Positions 16,451 to 24,111 of a DNA stretch of 41,606 bases are shown one piece after another. The stretch spans positions 1 through 41,606 of the forward strand of contig VGMU01000018.1 in assembly GCA_016866385.1 (NCBI GenBank). Direction: 5' to 3'. Below the pieces are notes generated by a model. The model saw only the letters and a list, made by a program, of their open reading frames with translations. It did not search any database and was not told the origin of the DNA. The stretch comes from Bacteroidota bacterium. Lineage in GTDB: Bacteria; Bacteroidota; Bacteroidia; Cytophagales; Cyclobacteriaceae. The translations under genes and the position numbers were made by a program. Every line of letters starts with the position of its first letter. Position 1 is the stretch's first letter.

Positions 16451-17340
16451 TTCCTTCGGAAATATAATCCAAGTATTCCCGATTTGCCAAAGGCCACAGC
16501 AAGTAGTTCTATTCCATAGGCCAAGGGCAATAAGAAAGCTATGGCCAAGAGTAAACCCATGGATTTTTTCTTCTTGAGTCTAAGGATAAGGTTTTCTTTC
16601 CAGCCTACTTGGGAAAGCAGGGCTTGCAACATGCCCAGTACCCCCAGATGTATTGAAAAAGAACGCTTAGCCACCGGCTTTAGTCCTAAGGCGGCACATT
16701 GTTCCAAGAGGGTGGATTCAGTCCAATGACTGAGGTGTTTGGGGATATCCCAATGCATCCAAGAAGCACCTGCTAGGCGAGATTGCCAAGAATCTGCCCG
16801 GGGAACTTCAAGGTAAAGGAGTCCGTTAATTTCCAGGTTTTGTTCCAGCAATTCCCTCAATAATTTCATGGGACTAGGCAAGTGTTCCAGCACATGATTC
16901 AGGGTAATCAAGTCAAAGCCATGAACTCCTATTTTTCCACCCTCGTAGTATCCAACGTGTAGGGAAACCTGGTATTTTTCTTTTGCAAAGGCTCCTCTTT
17001 TAGGCTCCGATTCAATCCCATTTACCTGCCATCCCATCCGTTTTGCAACAGCCAAGAATTGGCCTTTTCCGGCACCAAAATCAAAGACCGAAGTTGCCCA
17101 GGGATGGTATTTTTTAGCCTTAAGGAGAATTTTTTTTGCTTCTGAAAAAATAATTTTTTCGAAAACAGAGTTTCGGTTATCCACTACCTGGTACACTTCA
17201 TCTCGATAGAGGGAGGCTAGATCCACTTCTTCGGCAAGGTAAGTCCAGCTGAGGTTACAGGTAGGGCACAGCACGCAATTGCCAGAAATGGGCGTGTAAG
17301 AAGGGGAACTAAGACAAACCGGACAGTGAAGTTGCCGCAT
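16447..17340 (-). CDS. SAM-dependent methyltransferase with N-terminal zinc ribbon and hydrophobic tail
   Basis: 297 residues. A CPVC ... CVLCPTC zinc ribbon occupies about residues 5-29. A class I methyltransferase domain follows with the SAM-binding VFDFGAGKGQFLA, acidic IESEP and LNHVLEHLPSP. The last 40 or so residues are hydrophobic (LLLAIAFLLPLAYG), which suggests membrane association. It is translated between two glycosyltransferases in the polysaccharide run and probably methylates a sugar of the lipid-linked unit or the chain end (inference). It is similar in design to the methyltransferase at 18568-19452. Confidence 0.85.
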   Translation of the reverse strand: MRQLHCPVCLSSPSYTPISGNCVLCPTCNLSWTYLAEEVDLASLYRDEVYQVVDNRNSVFEKIIFSEAKKILLKAKKYHPWATSVFDFGAGKGQFLAVAKRMGWQVNGIESEPKRGAFAKEKYQVSLHVGYYEGGKIGVHGFDLITLNHVLEHLPSPMKLLRELLEQNLEINGLLYLEVPRADSWQSRLAGASWMHWDIPKHLSHWTESTLLEQCAALGLKPVAKRSFSIHLGVLGMLQALLSQVGWKENLILRLKKKKSMGLLLAIAFLLPLAYGIELLAVAFGKSGILGLYFRRK

Positions 17341-17349
17341 GGCGTCGGG

Positions 17350-18465
17350 TTAAGCGCTCAATATTAGCTTATGAAAAGAGTCAATAAAATTTTCACCAGA
17401 AAACTCCTTCACCCGCGCTTTTCCTAGCTGACTGAGGCGTGTTCTAAGATCATTTTCTTGTTCCAAAAGTATCATTTTTTCACTCAATTCATGTAGATCT
17501 CCTAGGGGAAAGCAAAGGCCCGCCAAGCCTGCCACCTCCATCAAAGCGGCTTGGTTGGAATGGATCACAGGGACACCAAAGTCCATGGATTCTAAAAGCG
17601 GGATGCCAAATCCTTCGTTTTGGGAAGGAAAAATATAGCCAAAGGCTCCTTGGTAGAGGGCCTTAATTTCTCCCTCCTCCAGGTAGCCAGGAAGGAGCAC
17701 TTGATCCTGAATTCCAATGGAATTGATAAGTTGCTTGACTAGTGGAAAATCATTCATTTGTCGGCTTTGCCCCTCCCCACCAGCCAAGACCAATTTCTTT
17801 TTTTCTTTGCTTTGACTCAAATACTTCGCGTAAGCCTCTACGAGGAAGGGGAGGTTTTTTCTTCGGTCAAAAGTTCCAATGTGCAAAAAATACCCTTGTT
17901 TTTGGAGATGGTTTTTTGACAAAAAATGGATGTCCGCTGCTCCATGCAAGCCTTTATAAGTTTGGTAAATGACCTTCATGGGCCAATTTTTTCCAAGAAA
18001 CTCTTCAAGGCATCGTTTAGAATACTCGGTGGTCGTTACCAGGGTGGTTTGTTCTTTCAAGCCCTTTTTGATGAGGCTTAAAAAATATTTTCTCCACCAA
18101 CGAGGATAATTTTCTGGCATTTGCCAAAAAAAGGCATCGTGAAAAACGGTTAATCTTTTGCAGGGCAAGGAGGCTGCAGGGGACACAAAATCTAGACATA
18201 TCAACACGTCTGGCTGGTATTTTTTGACCAAGTCAGGAAGCTGAAATTCCTTCCATTTGAAATAATCCAAATGGAATTGAAGCCTTTGTAATTTAGATAG
18301 CTTCCCTTTGTTGGGCAGGGTTGCTTGGGTAGCAGGGTCATGGGTAAAAATCCACTCTACTTCTGGATGCGTATATTTTCGGGCGGCAGAAGCGAGCTCG
18401 AGCATGTAGGTCTTAATGCCTGTCGTAGCGGCATTGAGGTAATAAAGATCTAGAAGTACTTTCAT
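17350..18465 (-). CDS. GT4-family glycosyltransferase (mannosyltransferase-like)
   Basis: 371 residues with a GT-B fold. Donor-domain landmarks are HIGTFDRRKNLPFLVEAY, LPGYLEEGEIKALYQGAFGYIFPS and QNEGFGIPLLESMDFGVPV with the EX7E glutamates. This architecture is common among WbdA/RfaB-like mannosyl- and glucosyltransferases. It starts at ATG 18465 behind a 102-base gap, the only real gap in the polysaccharide run, and ends 9 bases before the next gene. The sugar donor is unknown. Confidence 0.92.
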   Translation of the reverse strand: MKVLLDLYYLNAATTGIKTYMLELASAARKYTHPEVEWIFTHDPATQATLPNKGKLSKLQRLQFHLDYFKWKEFQLPDLVKKYQPDVLICLDFVSPAASLPCKRLTVFHDAFFWQMPENYPRWWRKYFLSLIKKGLKEQTTLVTTTEYSKRCLEEFLGKNWPMKVIYQTYKGLHGAADIHFLSKNHLQKQGYFLHIGTFDRRKNLPFLVEAYAKYLSQSKEKKKLVLAGGEGQSRQMNDFPLVKQLINSIGIQDQVLLPGYLEEGEIKALYQGAFGYIFPSQNEGFGIPLLESMDFGVPVIHSNQAALMEVAGLAGLCFPLGDLHELSEKMILLEQENDLRTRLSQLGKARVKEFSGENFIDSFHKLILSA

Positions 18466-18567
18466 GCTGAGCTAAAGTAAAACTAAAAAATGGAACTTGG
18501 TACTTGACTTCTGTAGGGAGTCTTATCGAAGAAGGGGGATCGACTCCTAGTGAGCTCTTAGGCTACG
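18466..18567. other. Gap inside the polysaccharide run with an inverted repeat and a heptamer-repeat match
   Basis: 102 bases without a gene. It holds ACTTGGTACTTG (18495-18506), which matches the 7-base repeats found after polA, and an imperfect inverted repeat GGAGTC / GACTCC (18517-18522 with 18542-18547). No U-run follows, so I do not call a terminator. It may be a scar of rearrangement between two segments of the cluster. Confidence 0.5.
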
Positions 18568-19452
18568 TTATCCCAGTGGTTTTTTGCAGACTATCCACTG
18601 GTTTACGTGGAATGCATTTTGGATCAATCGATTGATTTTTTTTACCAAGGGCAATTTATATCGGAGGAGGTTCGAGAGCTTTTCGCCAAGACTGTGGGTA
18701 TAGTGATCTTCGATCAAAAATCCTTGCTGCTTGCAAAGGGCAGCTAAGGTAGCTTTGGGAAAGATGAAGGTGTGCTCTAAGCCATCTACAATGTCTGGGA
18801 CCTGTAAATGTAGTAGATAGAAGGTGCGATGAAGGCTGTACATTTTACTGGAGCTATCGGGTGTTCCTATGGCGAGGATTCCCCCCGGCTTGAGGATTCT
18901 CTTCATTTCTTTGAGGTAAGCAATGGGATCCAATACATGTTCTATGACATGGGAAATATGTATAAAATCAAAATAAGCCTCTGGGTATTTGGCCCCCCAG
19001 ATGTCGCCTTGATAGGTAGATACGGGAAAATGCTCTTGTACAAAATCTAATGCGCCTTGATCAAATTCGGTAGCAAAAAGAGTACAATCCAGACGATGGG
19101 CATAAGCCAGCCCCAAGCCCAATCCACAGCCAACATCCAAGAAGGTGTGTCCTGCTTGGAGTAGGCCTAGGTAACGGGCTTCTTTTTTTATACGAATAGG
19201 CTCTAGGGTGGCTATTCGCTTAAAATGGTTTAAAATGATGGATTTGTAATGGGTAGCTTCATACAAATCCTTTTCGTAATAGTGTTGGTAGTAGTCTTGC
19301 AATTCCTTTTCGTCCGCCATGGGATTGGCAAAAACCACACGGCATTCTTGGCACTTTACTCGAGAAATGTGGGGCCCCTTCCGCTTGAGATCCATGGCAT
19401 ACCCCAGGAGGGAGGCAGAATTACAAAGTGGACATTTCTTGTGTAGAATCAT
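18568..19452 (-). CDS. SAM-dependent methyltransferase with N-terminal zinc ribbon
   Basis: 294 residues from the ATG at 19452. The open frame extends to 19530, but the zinc ribbon CPLC ... CQEC starts right after the internal Met, so the shorter form is preferred; it overlaps the upstream polymerase gene by 32 bases. The class I methyltransferase core shows FLDVGCGLGLGLAYA, ISHVIEHVLDPIAYLKEM and LKPGGILAIGTPD. It is the second methyltransferase of this type in the cluster and probably modifies the glycan or its lipid-linked precursor (inference). The acceptor is unknown. Confidence 0.87.
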   Translation of the reverse strand: MILHKKCPLCNSASLLGYAMDLKRKGPHISRVKCQECRVVFANPMADEKELQDYYQHYYEKDLYEATHYKSIILNHFKRIATLEPIRIKKEARYLGLLQAGHTFLDVGCGLGLGLAYAHRLDCTLFATEFDQGALDFVQEHFPVSTYQGDIWGAKYPEAYFDFIHISHVIEHVLDPIAYLKEMKRILKPGGILAIGTPDSSSKMYSLHRTFYLLHLQVPDIVDGLEHTFIFPKATLAALCKQQGFLIEDHYTHSLGEKLSNLLRYKLPLVKKINRLIQNAFHVNQWIVCKKPLG

Positions 19453-20845
19453 GGGAAGGGGATTCAAAGTGAAGTATGGAATATTGCCGGACGCTATAGC
19501 CCACCATCCACCAGGTAATCCACGATACATAGGTGTAGATTTCTACGTTGGCGGTAAATAAGGGAAGTAGCAATCCAAATTTAACAACTCCTCCCACGAA
19601 GGCAATTCTAGCCACAGATTTGTAAGGGGAGGTGTAAAACACAGCAATGCAGTAATAAATCCCAAAACCAAGGAGAAGGACATAGAGCAGCATTCCTAGC
19701 CATCCCAGCTGCACTCCATAAATGAGGAATTGATTTTCCCCACCTACCCTTAGGGCATCGCTGACGCTACTGGCATTACCACTCATGGCCAAGCCAATTC
19801 CCAGGGGTTCTGCAATCATGGACTCCAAAGCAGTGACCCATTCCAATACGTGCCCAGCGCTGGAGGAGTTTTCAAAAGTTAGCGTGTCAAGGACAAAATA
19901 ATACAGCTCTTCGGAGGCAAAAAAGAGTATATATACCGTAAAGGTTAGCAATAAGGCCAATCCAATACCCAGTACTTTATATAACCTAAATACCAAGGCT
20001 ACGAAAAATAGCAGGAGAAAAAATGCTCCAAAAGCAGCACGAGAGGCTGAAAATACTAGGCTTCCCACCGAACAAACCATAACCAATAGATAAAACCAGC
20101 GGTAATCTTTTTTTGAGGTCAAGAACCAAATCAAGCCCGCGGTAAATCCGAGCAAAACGGAACTGGCAAGTTCCAAGGGATCAGAAAAAAAGCTTGCCAA
20201 GCGCTTGGTCACCGCTTGGGTTTCAAAAGTCCAGGTGAGCCCAAAATTTCCACTGGGTTCCAGGCCATTGATGATTTGATTGTAGCGGGGATACCCTGTG
20301 AATTGTTGGAGGTGAGCATTTAAAACAAATTCCTCTACCAAATTGAGTAAAAAGGCAGAAATCGTGATCCCAAAAATCAGCACAAATAAGCTTCGAATTT
20401 CCTCTCGATTAAACTGCGTATTTCTCCCTAAAAAGTAAATCAATCCAGGAATGATCATCCCTTTAAAGTACAGGGCTTTGTTGAGGAACGTGGCGTCTCC
20501 TAAGGGGATGAGCAAATACAAAGTTCCCAAAAGGAGCAGTCCTCCCATACACCAATCTGTAGGCTGTAGTCTAACTCGGTAATCCAAAGGATTTTTTTGG
20601 TATACCAGAGCTACCAGTACCGCAGAACCCACCACCAATTCTTTGATGGATTGAAATACAGTTACTGCGGCAACAGACTCGGTACTGAGGTAGGTGAGGC
20701 TTAATCCAGTGATATAAAAGGGAAGGTAGGCGGCTAGAAAATAAATAAAATAACTCCAATTTCCCTTGGCGATAAGTTGGTGAAGGGTCCAAAATAATCC
20801 TATCCCTGTTGCCAAAGCAAAAACTACCCAAATCCAAGTGCTCAT
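19421..20845 (-). CDS. Wzy-like O-antigen/exopolysaccharide polymerase (O-antigen ligase family)
   Basis: 474 residues, almost wholly hydrophobic with about 11-12 predicted membrane helices. A larger hydrophilic loop lies in the second half (DTLTFENSSSAGHVLEW), followed by GLAMSGNASS and a GENQFLIYGVQLGWLG segment. That pattern of a long periplasmic loop near the C-terminal helices is typical of Wzy polymerases and WaaL ligases, which conserve little sequence. The position in a cluster with Wzx, Wzz and Wza favours a polymerase that joins repeat units in the periplasm. It overlaps the GT2 gene by 4 bases. Confidence 0.8.
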   Translation of the reverse strand: MSTWIWVVFALATGIGLFWTLHQLIAKGNWSYFIYFLAAYLPFYITGLSLTYLSTESVAAVTVFQSIKELVVGSAVLVALVYQKNPLDYRVRLQPTDWCMGGLLLLGTLYLLIPLGDATFLNKALYFKGMIIPGLIYFLGRNTQFNREEIRSLFVLIFGITISAFLLNLVEEFVLNAHLQQFTGYPRYNQIINGLEPSGNFGLTWTFETQAVTKRLASFFSDPLELASSVLLGFTAGLIWFLTSKKDYRWFYLLVMVCSVGSLVFSASRAAFGAFFLLLFFVALVFRLYKVLGIGLALLLTFTVYILFFASEELYYFVLDTLTFENSSSAGHVLEWVTALESMIAEPLGIGLAMSGNASSVSDALRVGGENQFLIYGVQLGWLGMLLYVLLLGFGIYYCIAVFYTSPYKSVARIAFVGGVVKFGLLLPLFTANVEIYTYVSWITWWMVGYSVRQYSILHFESPSHDSTQEMSTL

Positions 20846-21753
20846 TTGATTTGGGGAGTAAGTCTTTGAGATAGACCGTGAAGTATTCCTTTTGACACCG
20901 CTGTTAGCTTTTTTCTTCTTCCTCTAAACAAAAAATAAGTGCCCCAGCCAACAAAACGAAGCAAATGGTAAGGAATCGCTTGATACAAACCCAATTGGCG
21001 TAGCAAAAAAAATTGATTACGAACGTGGTAATAAAATACAGGGGCTTGGAGAGTGCCCTCTGGGTGTTGCTTTTTTGATGCTGCCCCTGCCTCATGGTAG
21101 ATTAGAGCCTGCTTGGCTAAGGCTAGGCTAAATCCTGCTTTTCGTATGCGTAAACTCCATTCCACATCTTCAAAATAGGCAAAATACTGCTCATCTAATA
21201 ACCCCGCTTGGGTGATGGCCTCTTTGGAAACCAGCATACAGCAACCCGTAGCCCAGTCTAATGATGAAGAGGGGAAGTTACAGGTAGCTACCTCGTCTCG
21301 GTCTCCTAAAGTTTTAGCCTTCCCAAGAAAGGCATTCCAGCTTCCACCCGCGCTCCAGATTTTTTTCGGGTCATGGGGAAATAGAATCAAAGGCTGCACT
21401 ACCCCACAGCCGGGCTGCTGAACCATGCACGCGAGCATTTCCTCCAAAAAATTGGGGGAGACCAGGGTATCGTTATTGAGCAAGACTACATAGGAATAGC
21501 CTTGTTTTAGGGCGTAGCGGAGGCCCACATTGTTTCCTCCTGCAAAACCTAAGTTTTCTTCTGTTTCTATCAAGTGGAGGTGAGTAAATTCTTCCCTTAG
21601 CCTTATTCCTTCCTTTTCTTTAGACCCGTTGTCCACCAAAATCACATGAAATTTTGGGGAAGGCACCTCCTCCAAAGACAGCAGGCAAGCCCTAGTAAAG
21701 GCATATCCGTTCCAGTTGACTAGGATGAGCGCTATCTCAGGAATATAATCCAT
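20842..21753 (-). CDS. GT2-family glycosyltransferase (rhamnosyltransferase-like)
   Basis: 303 residues with a GT-A fold. The N-terminus has ALILVNWNGY and VILVDNGSKEKEG, followed by TEENLGFAGGNNVGLRYA, the metal/nucleotide motif LNNDTLV and the catalytic-side YFEDVEWSLRIRKAGF. It resembles WbbL-type rhamnosyltransferases. It acts at the cytoplasmic face on the lipid-linked unit. The start overlaps the end of the flippase gene by 17 bases, and the stop overlaps the polymerase start by 4. The donor sugar is not proven. Confidence 0.92.
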   Translation of the reverse strand: MDYIPEIALILVNWNGYAFTRACLLSLEEVPSPKFHVILVDNGSKEKEGIRLREEFTHLHLIETEENLGFAGGNNVGLRYALKQGYSYVVLLNNDTLVSPNFLEEMLACMVQQPGCGVVQPLILFPHDPKKIWSAGGSWNAFLGKAKTLGDRDEVATCNFPSSSLDWATGCCMLVSKEAITQAGLLDEQYFAYFEDVEWSLRIRKAGFSLALAKQALIYHEAGAASKKQHPEGTLQAPVFYYHVRNQFFLLRQLGLYQAIPYHLLRFVGWGTYFLFRGRRKKLTAVSKGILHGLSQRLTPQIK

Positions 21754-23029
21754 ACAAAAGGTCTTTTTTATAGCGGAAGAGCAAGAGCATAGAAATCAAA
21801 AAAACCACCAGTTCGGTCGTCAATATTCCATAGCAAAGTCCAATTGCCCCATATGCACGAGTGAGCAAGGTGGAGGCCACTATCATGTAGGTACAAAACA
21901 TCCAACTGGCTCGGAACAACAAATCTCTGAGATTTGAAACGAGCAGCATGGTGACATTTCCTACATTGAGACAGGCCAAGAAAGGCACCAAGGAGAGCAG
22001 CTCAAGGTAGGGCAAAGCCTCTCCCAATTGATTTCTAGACAAGATCTGGATGATATAAGGAGCTGCAAGGAAGCAAGAAGTGCTTAAAATAGCTCCCACC
22101 CCTAGGCTGATTAGATATACCTTTTTTAAGAAGGCAAAGAATAAAGCCTGATCAGCTTGGAATAGTTTGGAGGCGTTGGGGACTACAGCCTGAATGATCA
22201 TAGCAGGGAGTAAGCGAAGGATCATGACCACCCTTTCGGCCAAGCTGTACATGCCTAAGGTCTCTGCGGTAGCAAAAAAACTTAGAATAATTAGGCCCCC
22301 ATGTATGGAAATGTAGCTCACTAGGTTACTAAAAAAAAGTAGGATATTCTCTTTTAAACTTTTCCAAATGGAAAAGAATTTGGGTTTATAAAATCGAATG
22401 CCCATTCCAGCTCGGATATATCCTAAAAGACCAATATTGACTATAATCCCAAACATGCCCAACATAAAGTTGACCCAAATACTTTGGCTGGGGTGATGCA
22501 CAAAGAGCACGAGACCCATAAGAAAAAGTAGTTTTGAAAAAATAGTAGCCACAGAGACCAACTTCATTTTCTCCATGCCTTGAAAAAACCAAAGCGGGAA
22601 AAGGGCATCCGAAAATAAGAGCAGGAGGGAAAGCAATAAAATGGCTTGGTATCCTTGAAATAATGAAAATACATAGGCCCCGACAAGTACTGTAGCGGAA
22701 GCTAGCGTAGCCAAAAGGAGTTTGGCCGACAAGATATTGGAGAGCAACTGGGAGAGCTCTTTTTTGTCCGATTGCTTTAAAGCGACCTCTGCTGGGGCGC
22801 TTAGGTTGTAGCCAAAGCCTATCCAAATATTTAAAATGATGATCACCGAAAGGGCCAAGTTGACCAGACCAAATTGCTCTGCGCCAATGCTTTGAATGAG
22901 CAAAGGCATAGAAATGATAGAGATCAGTACGGTGGAGGACTGAATGAATACCAGAAAAAGAAAATTCTGCGTGGATTTATTCCGGAAAAAATTTCCAAAA
23001 GGGATCAACAGATTTATTTTTTCAAACAT
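21737..23029 (-). CDS. Wzx-like flippase (polysaccharide biosynthesis family, MOP superfamily)
   Basis: 430 residues with about 12 membrane helices. It begins with a short cytoplasmic N-terminus and a SSTVLISIISMPLLIQSIGAE-type first helix, and GAEQFGLVNLALSV is typical of this family. It would flip undecaprenyl-pyrophosphate-linked repeat units across the inner membrane for the polymerase. The gene lies 12 bases after the chain-length gene and overlaps the GT2 gene. Confidence is high because both the membrane topology and the context fit. Confidence 0.88.
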   Translation of the reverse strand: MFEKINLLIPFGNFFRNKSTQNFLFLVFIQSSTVLISIISMPLLIQSIGAEQFGLVNLALSVIIILNIWIGFGYNLSAPAEVALKQSDKKELSQLLSNILSAKLLLATLASATVLVGAYVFSLFQGYQAILLLSLLLLFSDALFPLWFFQGMEKMKLVSVATIFSKLLFLMGLVLFVHHPSQSIWVNFMLGMFGIIVNIGLLGYIRAGMGIRFYKPKFFSIWKSLKENILLFFSNLVSYISIHGGLIILSFFATAETLGMYSLAERVVMILRLLPAMIIQAVVPNASKLFQADQALFFAFLKKVYLISLGVGAILSTSCFLAAPYIIQILSRNQLGEALPYLELLSLVPFLACLNVGNVTMLLVSNLRDLLFRASWMFCTYMIVASTLLTRAYGAIGLCYGILTTELVVFLISMLLLFRYKKDLLYGLYS

Positions 23030-23041
23030 GGAAGCTTGGGT

Positions 23042-24106
23042 TTAGACTTCCTGCAAATGTTTTTGATAGATCCTTCTCAGATAAATTAGAGCTAAGGCTA
23101 AAAATCCCAAAGAAAAAGCCCCATATACCATGCCTTTGACAAGCCTTATCTCAGTTCTTTCCAAGGGTAGTCTCGGTGAATCAATCAGTTGTATCAAAGG
23201 GGAATTGATGCGGTGGTTGATTTTGGCAACTTCTAGATTTTTGACAATTTCTTGGAAAACAGCTGCGCTTGTTTGCACGTCAATTTGCTTACGTCGTCCA
23301 TTTACGGTAGCAGTACTTAGAAGCGGATTTGCATTAGGAATGCGATCTTGTTCGGCAGCTAAGGTGCCTAGGCTTTGGTCAAGGATTGCTCGTACCGAAT
23401 CAGCTTGCATTTGTAAAATGCGAAGATTTTCACCAGTTTTTTTAGTTTTGGTTTCCAAGTAAAAGGCATTCACTTTGCTGACTAAGGTTTCATTGAATTG
23501 TTTGGCGAAGGCCTCGTCTTTGGATGACACGATCACTTGGATGATGCTCAACTTGCGGTCAGGTTTAGCCACAACAAGTTGTTTTTCACGGATGATTTTA
23601 GTGATTTCTTTAAGTACCGAATCCTGATTGACCCCATGATTCTCCCTATTTTGGGAAAATGTAAGCGAGGATAGATCAATAGAAGAAGCCCATTTTTCTT
23701 GTAACTTCTCCGATTCTATAAATCGATCTACTAGTAAGGTATTCATTTCAAAAGGGCTAAGGAGTGTTTCTTCTAGCATGCGGTCAGAACGATAGAGCTC
23801 CATAATATTGTCTCCTTGAAACAACCCGTTGGTTCCTAATCCTCCTAAATTGACTCCCAGGAGGTTAGCAATTCCAGACATTTGACCAATTCCAGACATT
23901 CCCTCTTCTTCAAGTACAAAGGAGGTTTCCGCATGAAATACGGGATCCTTGAATTGAGAAAATAAAGCGCCTAAACCTGTACCAATTCCCGCGGCTAGGA
24001 GAATGATTTTCCATTGGGAGAAGAAAAATCGAATCCATTGGATGGAATTTTGCACAACCTCACGGAAAGTAAATTGGGAAGTAGAAAAGTGAGATGTCCT
24101 GCTCAT
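23042..24106 (-). CDS. Wzz-like polysaccharide chain-length / co-polymerase protein
   Basis: 354 residues. Membrane helix 1 is at about residues 33-50 and helix 2 at about 322-343, enclosing a large periplasmic, partly coiled-coil region. This is the Wzz (polysaccharide co-polymerase) layout. Landmarks are FHAETSFVLEE after helix 1 and RLPLERTEIRLVKG just before helix 2, the latter being the Pro-rich motif of the family. No cytoplasmic Walker motifs follow, so it lacks the fused tyrosine-kinase domain of Wzc-type proteins. It lies 5 bases after the export gene and probably sets chain length with the polymerase and export channel. Confidence 0.87.
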   Translation of the reverse strand: MSRTSHFSTSQFTFREVVQNSIQWIRFFFSQWKIILLAAGIGTGLGALFSQFKDPVFHAETSFVLEEEGMSGIGQMSGIANLLGVNLGGLGTNGLFQGDNIMELYRSDRMLEETLLSPFEMNTLLVDRFIESEKLQEKWASSIDLSSLTFSQNRENHGVNQDSVLKEITKIIREKQLVVAKPDRKLSIIQVIVSSKDEAFAKQFNETLVSKVNAFYLETKTKKTGENLRILQMQADSVRAILDQSLGTLAAEQDRIPNANPLLSTATVNGRRKQIDVQTSAAVFQEIVKNLEVAKINHRINSPLIQLIDSPRLPLERTEIRLVKGMVYGAFSLGFLALALIYLRRIYQKHLQEV

Positions 24107-24111
24107 TGGGT

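Noticed and set aside
22386-22826. A 146-codon minus-strand frame within the flippase gene
   Set aside because: It is an alternate frame of the same strand; the flippase frame has the expected membrane helices and gene overlaps.
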